Below are positions 58,920 to 64,000 of a stretch of 64,000 bases of DNA, piece by piece. Where the stretch lies: the NCBI GenBank assembly GCA_944382965.1, contig CALWOA010000001.1, positions 159,943 to 223,942 of the forward strand, read 5' to 3'. Numbering within the stretch: position 1 is the stretch's first letter; every line of letters starts with the position of its first letter. The stretch is from an uncultured Oscillospiraceae bacterium (GTDB lineage: Bacteria; Bacillota; Clostridia; Oscillospirales; Oscillospiraceae). The notes beneath the pieces are model-generated. The model ran no database searches and was not told where the DNA came from. It was given only the letters and a program-made list of their open reading frames with translations. The position numbers were made by a program, and so were the translations under genes.

Positions 58920-59762
58920 TCATCGCGCCTTCTCTGGCTTTTTGTCAGTGCCCGGCGCTTTCAGACGCAGACCGTTCAGCGCGATGTAGACACCCTCCTC
59001 GTCATTGGAAGCTGTCACATAATCCGCCGCTTCCTTTACCTGTCTTGGAGCATTTCCCATGGCGATACCCAGCCCGCAGTATTGGAGCATATCGATGTCC
59101 ACATCGTTGTCACCGAATGCCACTGCATCCTCCGCACCCAAACTGTAGTGCGCCAGCAGCACCTGCACCGCGCTGTGCTTGGTGCTTTTCGGGGAGAGAA
59201 TCTCCAGATAGGTGGCTTTCGAGCGCAGGGCCATCAGCTGGGGGAAATACCGTGGAATCTCATTCTGCAAAGCACGTATTTGTGTCGCGTCACCGATACA
59301 CAGCAGTTTGTGGATGTGGGGCGCGGCATCCGCGGCCTTCTCCAGAGCGCTTTTCAGCGGGGTGCACTGGGAAATATCCGCCTCCTGCTGAATCAATGGG
59401 TGCTGGGGATCTTCTGCCAGCCAGACATCGTACAGATAGGCGCTTACCACCAACTCAGGAAACCGTTCTGAGACAAACCGCTGGAACTCCACTGCCAGTT
59501 GGGTGTTGATTCCCACATCCCGCAGTATGGTGCTGTTTTCGTCGTAAACCAGTCCGCCGTTGTAGCAGGCCACCGGGCTGTGCAGGCCTACCTGTTTGGC
59601 TATCAGATTCACACCGCCGGGTGAGCGTGCCGAGCACAGGATGATGGGGACATTTCGCCTGTGCAGATATTGCAGACGATTGAGGGTGCAGGGCATAATC
59701 TGATGCCGGGAGTCCAGCAGGGTTCCATCAATGTCCAGGAAAACGATAGAATAGGTACGCAT
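58920..59762 (-). CDS. HAD-superfamily Cof-type phosphatase
   Basis: A 280-residue cytoplasmic hydrolase with the four HAD motifs: FLDIDGTLLDS (nucleophile Asp11, Asp13), SAR near residue 45, Lys in the LRSKATYLEI/SPKSTKHSAVQ region, and FGDNDVDIDML. Cof-type enzymes dephosphorylate sugar phosphates or related metabolites. It is the first gene of the operon with the MmsA/MmsB/ChvE genes, so a phosphosugar substrate is plausible. Confidence 0.92.
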   Translation of the reverse strand: MRTYSIVFLDIDGTLLDSRHQIMPCTLNRLQYLHRRNVPIILCSARSPGGVNLIAKQVGLHSPVACYNGGLVYDENSTILRDVGINTQLAVEFQRFVSERFPELVVSAYLYDVWLAEDPQHPLIQQEADISQCTPLKSALEKAADAAPHIHKLLCIGDATQIRALQNEIPRYFPQLMALRSKATYLEILSPKSTKHSAVQVLLAHYSLGAEDAVAFGDNDVDIDMLQYCGLGIAMGNAPRQVKEAADYVTASNDEEGVYIALNGLRLKAPGTDKKPEKAR

Positions 59763-59836
59763 CCGATTGCACCGCCCCCCCTTCTATTCGCTCTGTCGCT
59801 TAACAAATATCTGTCTATATGATACAAAAAATGCAG

Positions 59837-59842
59837 ATTATA
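59837..59842 (-). promoter_or_regulatory. -10 element of the HAD-mmsA-mmsB-chvE operon
   Basis: TATAAT on the minus strand, 75 bases before the HAD start. No good -35 is present, which fits a promoter needing an activator. Confidence 0.55.
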
Positions 59843-59894
59843 TACAGTGCCGTTTGTCATAAGTTACAGATTACATTTGTCATGTTTTTTCCGA

Positions 59895-59924
59895 TTTTCC
59901 AAATTGTCTATCGAATTTGGAAAA
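59895..59924. promoter_or_regulatory. Palindromic operator candidate
   Basis: TTTTCCAAATT and AATTTGGAAAA form perfect 11-bp arms around 8 bases. The site is upstream of the -10 element of the HAD-led operon, about 70 bases from it. The adjacent response regulator is a candidate ligand. Confidence 0.65.
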
Positions 59925-59950
59925 ACCAACTCCTGTTTTTTATGCAAAAC

Positions 59951-59997
59951 GCAGAGCAAGGGCCTGCCTGGATTTTTCAGGCAGGCCCTTGCTCTGC
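59951..59997 (-). terminator. Long-stem terminator of the binding-protein/two-component operon
   Basis: A 20-bp perfect stem (59951-59970 with 59978-59997), loop of 7, is followed on the minus strand by GTTTTGC. It lies just after the solute-binding gene. Confidence 0.8.
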
Positions 59998-60005
59998 AAA
60001 AAACG

Positions 60006-61298
60006 CTATGATTTGTTCAGAAAAATGTTGATGTCACTCTGGGCAATGAGCATCCCACTCTGTCCAAGCTGATTGCTTTCTGCCTCCTGTATCGCGCTCT
60101 CCACCATAATCATCGCCTGGCTGTACGCATCGAATCTGGGTGCAACCACGGCGTTGCTCATAATACGGTGAATCATCTCAGGGGAGAAGCCACTGGCTTC
60201 TGGGATGTCATGGTGAATCTGGAGCAGCAGCTCGGGATCCTCCGCAACAGCGGGGAGTGGAGAAATGCCATGAGAATGGGTGTAAAGCTCCCGCTGCACA
60301 TTCTCGTCTATGGACAATAGTTTACATAATTCCCAGGCAAGTTCCTCGTGGCGGGTGCGGGAACTGATGCCCAGCATCATGGTGTGAAGCTCAGAAATAT
60401 TGGAGCCGGAAGGGCCCGCGGGCATACTGACACAGTCCCACTGAAAAGCAGAGTATTTCTTTACCCGCCAGGGATAGGGCTGATAGGCCCGGTATTCCGA
60501 GTAAAGGAGGGGCCGGAAGGCTACCCGTCCCAAATCGAAGTCCCGAACGGAAACACTGTAGCCACCGTTCAGTTCCCCCAGCCGCTTTGTAAATTGAATG
60601 GCCTGCTGGACAGTATCCTCAGCCAGATAGCAGCTTCGCCCGTCTTCAGAAAACAATGATGCACCGTTGGAATACATGGCATCCAGCCAGGAGTAGCCAT
60701 ATACGCCGTACTGGCACTGATCCACATTGGTGATCTGCTGGCAGATGCTGTAAAAATCGTCCCAGGTCCAATCATTGTCCGGCATATCAATACCGTTGGC
60801 TTCCAGCAGCGTCTTATTTACGAACATGATGGTGGGAACGCTCTCGTGGGGCAGGGCGTACTGGCGGCCTTCGGACTGCCCTGAGCGCAGACAGGGCTCA
60901 TAATAGGCAGATGTGTCAAACGCCGGATCGCCGACAATCCGTTCATCCAATTGCGCCAGTGCCCCGGAAGATACCAGAAGATCAAAATCCTCCGGGAGCA
61001 CAAAGTACAAATCCGGTTCTGTCCCCTTCAGAATTTGCCCCGACAGCCACTCGCTGTAATCGTCTGCGGGAATGCCGCTGACATACTCCACTTTCACACC
61101 GGGATGTGACTGCTCAAATAAGGTGATGACATCGTCCAGAATTTGATAGCAATTTCCATTGGGTGTATTCCAGTAGCTTCCCGAATACACGCCGATGGTG
61201 AGTACGGTTTCCTGATTGCCAACGCACCCCGTTAGGCAAAGGCACAGCATCAGGATCAGCAGTGCCGCCGCATATCGTTTTAGAAACCGTTTTTTCAT
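60006..61298 (-). CDS. Extracellular solute-binding lipoprotein (family 1)
   Basis: A 430-residue protein with a lipoprotein signal (LCLTGCVG, Cys near 25). The mature part is a family-1 (maltose-type) binding fold: VITLFEQSHPGVKVEYVS, ILKGTEPDLYFVLPEDFDLLVSSGAL and NGIDMPDNDWTWDDFYSICQQITN. No matching permease is adjacent, so it may be a sensor-associated ligand binder or feed a transporter elsewhere. The start overlaps the regulator stop. Confidence 0.85.
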   Translation of the reverse strand: MKKRFLKRYAAALLILMLCLCLTGCVGNQETVLTIGVYSGSYWNTPNGNCYQILDDVITLFEQSHPGVKVEYVSGIPADDYSEWLSGQILKGTEPDLYFVLPEDFDLLVSSGALAQLDERIVGDPAFDTSAYYEPCLRSGQSEGRQYALPHESVPTIMFVNKTLLEANGIDMPDNDWTWDDFYSICQQITNVDQCQYGVYGYSWLDAMYSNGASLFSEDGRSCYLAEDTVQQAIQFTKRLGELNGGYSVSVRDFDLGRVAFRPLLYSEYRAYQPYPWRVKKYSAFQWDCVSMPAGPSGSNISELHTMMLGISSRTRHEELAWELCKLLSIDENVQRELYTHSHGISPLPAVAEDPELLLQIHHDIPEASGFSPEMIHRIMSNAVVAPRFDAYSQAMIMVESAIQEAESNQLGQSGMLIAQSDINIFLNKS

Positions 61299-61960
61299 AG
61301 CGGTCGATTCACCGCCCCGGTTTGTACGGCCCAGATTGCCAGCTGTGTACGATCCCGCAGACCCAGCTTGAACAGGATGTTGCTGATGGAGTTGCGAACT
61401 GTCCCTTCGGATAGGGAAAGCTCCTGGGCAATCTCTTTATTGGACATTCCGCTCCCCACGGTCTGGATGATCTGCCATTCGCTCCTGCTGATATCCTTGA
61501 CGGCTTCTTTGTCCACCTGGAGTCGGGAGGAGCCTTTTGCCATGTGGGAAAACTGCTGGATCACCTTTGTGGCTACTGTGGGCGTGATAATCGCGCCGTC
61601 CTCATAGGCGATTCGGATGCTCTCAGACAATTTGGCAATGCTGCTTCCTTTCAGAAGGTAACCGCTTGCTCCATTTTTCAGCGCCCCGAATATGTATTCG
61701 TCATCATCAAAGGTGGTAAGGACAATGATCTTCACATCCGGCCGCCGCTTTTTGAACAGCCTGGTTCCCTCCACGCCGTCCATGCCGGGCATACGGATAT
61801 CCATCAGAACCACATCCGGGCGTTCCTGCTCCGCGCTTTTCAGCGCTTGGGATACACCGGATACTGCGTCGGTCACCCGGATATTTTCGCTGACACTCAG
61901 AACTACCTTTAAGCTCTCGCGAAATAACTCTTGATCGTCTACAATCAAAACCTTAATCAC
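61295..61960 (-). CDS. NarL/FixJ-family response regulator
   Basis: A 221-residue regulator. The receiver domain has the acidic pair in LIVDDQELFRESL, the phosphorylation site Asp54 in VVLMDIRMPGMDG, and Lys in KNGASGYLLKG. The C-terminal LuxR-type HTH is in MSNKEIAQELSLSEGTVRNSISNILFKLG. It lies three bases after the sensor kinase stop and is very likely its partner. Its probable targets include the neighbouring sugar operon. Confidence 0.95.
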   Translation of the reverse strand: MIKVLIVDDQELFRESLKVVLSVSENIRVTDAVSGVSQALKSAEQERPDVVLMDIRMPGMDGVEGTRLFKKRRPDVKIIVLTTFDDDEYIFGALKNGASGYLLKGSSIAKLSESIRIAYEDGAIITPTVATKVIQQFSHMAKGSSRLQVDKEAVKDISRSEWQIIQTVGSGMSNKEIAQELSLSEGTVRNSISNILFKLGLRDRTQLAIWAVQTGAVNRPL

Positions 61961-61963
61961 AGA

Positions 61964-63289
61964 TTACTCCCCCTTTTTGTTTCTGATGGGCAAGCCCACA
62001 GTAATGAAAAAGCCTGTGTATCCGTCTTGTGCATCCGAATCCAGATTCCCATAGGACAGGGTGCCGCCCAGCATATTCAGTCGTTCCCGCATGTGGCGCA
62101 GTCCAAAGCCTTCCTCCAGCTTTGCGCAGCCGGTGCCGTTGTCCCGGATGCTGACAGTGACCAAATCCCCGGTTCTCGTGACCCGGACGGAAATGCGGTC
62201 AGCCCTGCCATGACGGACGGCGTTCGTCAGTCCCTCCTGCACAACCCGATACAGCGCGTCCTCTTCGTCCGAATCCAGATTCAGCTTTCCTGCCTCCTGA
62301 TAATAGGCAATTTGTGCGGATGTAGTGAGGCGGAAATTCCCGATCATCCCCTCCAGCGCCTCCGCGAGAGAGGAACGCTCCAACGCGTCAGGCCTCAGTG
62401 CTTTGATGGAGCGGCGCACATCCGTCAGTCCGTCACGGGCGGACTGGGCGACAACCTGTATCCGTTTCCTGGATTCCTCCGGGGCAACATCCATTAGAGC
62501 CAGTCCCGCGTCTGCCCCCATGATGATGCCGGTAAGGGTATGTCCCAGGGTATCGTGAATCTCCCGGGCCAGCCGGTTTCGTTCCCGCATCTGCGTCATG
62601 CGCTCCATGTTTACAGCATAATCCCGAAGCTGGTCGTTGGCCTGATTCAGCTGTTCATTCAGCTTGCGAATGCGGGCGTTTTCTTCTTTCTGGCTGGTAA
62701 ACAGCAGAATCATATAGAGAACAAACAGGATAATGTTCAGACAGACCATCAGACTTTCCAAGCCGGTAAAGCAGCTCTGGATCATCGGGTTATAGTATCC
62801 GAGGTAGGCTCCAAAGGAGATGCTCTTTGTGAACTGTTCCACGATCTCATAGCGGCCAAAGGCAAACATCAGGCTGAGTATGACGATAAAACACAGCCGC
62901 ATCCGATTGCTGCGCATATAGTGAACGAGGTCAGCAAGTACAAGCAGGGCCACACCGCTGTAATAGAAATTCAAAGAGACAATAATTCCAGCGCACAGGG
63001 CGATTTCTGCAGCGCAGACAAAAACCCGCAAGGGAAAATACTCTATAGGACGGAAAATCTTGAAAAAACTCACCCCGAACAGCACAGCATACAAGCCCAG
63101 GGATTGAACCGGCATCTGCCAGGGATAGCGGGGTATTTGCCGCACAGAAGTCAGAAAATCATGTGCACGCAAACTGTCACATATCCGAAAAGTGGTGGTC
63201 ACACAGATCAACGAATAAAAGGAGAGAATCGATAAGTTCAGTGCGAACATCGCCACAGCAAGGTTTGTCAGATTTCGTTCTGTTTTCAT
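61964..63289 (-). CDS. Membrane sensor histidine kinase (HisKA_3 type)
   Basis: A 441-residue kinase; the ATG at 63289 overlaps the stop of the sugar-binding gene (TAATG). Six or so N-terminal membrane helices cover residues about 10-210. A coiled segment (KLNEQLNQANDQLRDYAVN) leads to the phosphorylation motif LAREIHDTLGHTLTG near residue 243 and the ATPase motifs VVQEGLTNAVRHG near 355, IRDNGTG and GFGLRHMRERL. No large external sensor domain is present, so the adjacent exported sugar-binding protein may supply the ligand signal. Confidence 0.93.
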   Translation of the reverse strand: MKTERNLTNLAVAMFALNLSILSFYSLICVTTTFRICDSLRAHDFLTSVRQIPRYPWQMPVQSLGLYAVLFGVSFFKIFRPIEYFPLRVFVCAAEIALCAGIIVSLNFYYSGVALLVLADLVHYMRSNRMRLCFIVILSLMFAFGRYEIVEQFTKSISFGAYLGYYNPMIQSCFTGLESLMVCLNIILFVLYMILLFTSQKEENARIRKLNEQLNQANDQLRDYAVNMERMTQMRERNRLAREIHDTLGHTLTGIIMGADAGLALMDVAPEESRKRIQVVAQSARDGLTDVRRSIKALRPDALERSSLAEALEGMIGNFRLTTSAQIAYYQEAGKLNLDSDEEDALYRVVQEGLTNAVRHGRADRISVRVTRTGDLVTVSIRDNGTGCAKLEEGFGLRHMRERLNMLGGTLSYGNLDSDAQDGYTGFFITVGLPIRNKKGE

Positions 63290-64000
63290 TACTGCCACCC
63301 ATCTATCCCATATTGATCCACATTTTCTTCTGTCAACAGCTCTACCGGGACGATGATCTCACTGCGTTCGCAGCCGCCAGCTATGGCGGCATACGCCTGA
63401 TTCACCGCTTCCTCGGCAATCCGGGAGGGGAACTGGGCGCAGGTTGCCGTGAGGAAGCCACTGCTGACCATGGCCTTTCCTTCCGGGGAGCCATCCACAC
63501 TGTACACCAAAAACCGATCCGACAGGCCTGCTCCCTGAATCGCCGCCAGTCCGCCGAAGACGCTGGGGTCATTCAGTGCCATCAGGACATCGGCATCCGG
63601 ATACTGCCGCAGAAGCTGCTCCATCACCGGCATGGCGTTTTCGATTTGCCCATCCGATTCGCCGGAACCCAGAATGACAAAGCCCTCATGCCCTGCAATG
63701 GTGTCCTTGAAGCCCTGAATGCGATCCGCGCCGGAGCGGGCTGAGATGTGTTCCAGCAGGAGAATGTTGGCACGATCCCGGACAGACAGCAGGTGCTGGG
63801 CGCACAGCACCCCCGCCTGATAGTTATCCGATAACACCGAGCAGGCTGCCAGCTCTGAGTCCTGTATCGGGGCATCCACCACGATAACCGGCACGCCTGC
63901 GGCAGCGGCAATCTGGACGCCAGCTTTTGAGGTGTCCCACTCTACCGGCGTCATGAAAATGGCACAGACACCCGCATCCACCAATTCCTGAATCTCCTGG
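63289..64000 (-). CDS. Periplasmic-type sugar-binding protein, partial (runs off the window)
   Basis: The 237 visible codons are the C-terminal part; the frame is open to the window end. It is a class I sugar-binding fold of the RbsB/LacI type: CAIFMTPVEW, GVPVIVVDAPI, HLLSVRDRANILLLEH, GFKDTIAGHEGFVILG, ALNDPSVFGGLAAI and VDGSPEGKAMVSSGFLTATCAQFP. The stop overlaps the sensor kinase start, so it heads the binding-protein/kinase/regulator/solute-binding operon and probably presents sugar to the kinase. Confidence 0.88.
   Translation of the reverse strand, partial: QEIQELVDAGVCAIFMTPVEWDTSKAGVQIAAAAGVPVIVVDAPIQDSELAACSVLSDNYQAGVLCAQHLLSVRDRANILLLEHISARSGADRIQGFKDTIAGHEGFVILGSGESDGQIENAMPVMEQLLRQYPDADVLMALNDPSVFGGLAAIQGAGLSDRFLVYSVDGSPEGKAMVSSGFLTATCAQFPSRIAEEAVNQAYAAIAGGCERSEIIVPVELLTEENVDQYGIDGWQ

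Overview
The window looks like a chromosome segment of a strictly anaerobic, spore-forming gut Clostridium-class bacterium, most likely an Oscillospiraceae/Ruminococcaceae relative. The reasons are moderate to high GC with Firmicutes-type GGAGG ribosome-binding sites and TTGACA/TATAAT promoters, sporulation genes (spoIIR, spoVAD, spoVAE), AddAB instead of RecBCD, class III (oxygen-sensitive) ribonucleotide reductase, D-lactate dehydrogenase and a Tn916-type integrase element. No rRNA, tRNA or CRISPR array was seen.

Layout. 0-10 kb: membrane and envelope genes (YjdF-like protein, LRR protein, PrsA-like foldase), D-lactate dehydrogenase, a GtrA protein and a two-gene ABC exporter. 10.2-16.7 kb: the most interesting region. 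A conserved cysteine-rich protein gene appears cut in two. Its N-terminal half is at 16204-16680 and its C-terminal half at 10248-10631, on the same strand and in matching reading phase, separated by 5,608 bp. The intervening DNA carries a large serine recombinase, a 51-residue ORF overlapping the recombinase start, an ECF sigma/anti-sigma/lipoprotein cluster and two small unknown genes. It is bounded by a 9-bp direct repeat, with inverted arm sequences just inside each end. This is the layout of a skin-type intervening element that is excised precisely to rebuild a gene. 16.8-20.3 kb: galM and nrdD, the latter behind tandem NrdR boxes. 20.4-28.5 kb: one compact operon for shikimate, Phe and Tyr synthesis (aroF-tyrA-aroB-aroA-aroC-pheA-aroEK fusion-aroQ), preceded by a Phe/Tyr-rich leader peptide and an attenuator. 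28.6-34.3 kb: VanZ, a zinc phospholipase-like protein, and a divergent pair made of a kinase-like/Fn3 membrane protein and a zinc-ribbon/Big-2 membrane protein. 34.5-45.6 kb: ispE, spoIIR, addB-addA, a 39-residue N/Q-rich peptide with spoVAE and spoVAD behind a sigma-G-like promoter, a GNAT enzyme and a lipoprotein.

45.6-54.8 kb is an integrative, mobilizable element. It has a tyrosine integrase, a ribbon-helix-helix regulator, an excisionase-like protein, a MobV relaxase, a small HTH protein, a two-gene primase/helicase replication module, a DUF6076-like protein and a sigma-like protein. It abuts what looks like the 3' end of a methionyl-tRNA synthetase gene whose 5' part is not in the window, so the far end of the element is not resolved. 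54.8-64 kb is a sugar-uptake and sensing locus: ChvE/MmsB/MmsA-type ABC transporter, HAD phosphatase, a second extracellular solute-binding lipoprotein, a NarL-type response regulator, its sensor kinase and a sugar-binding protein that runs off the window. A strong palindrome sits in the intergenic region that would control transport.

Functional assignments come from motif recognition by eye; no database search was possible. Start codons were chosen by ribosome-binding site and by overlap with the upstream gene.
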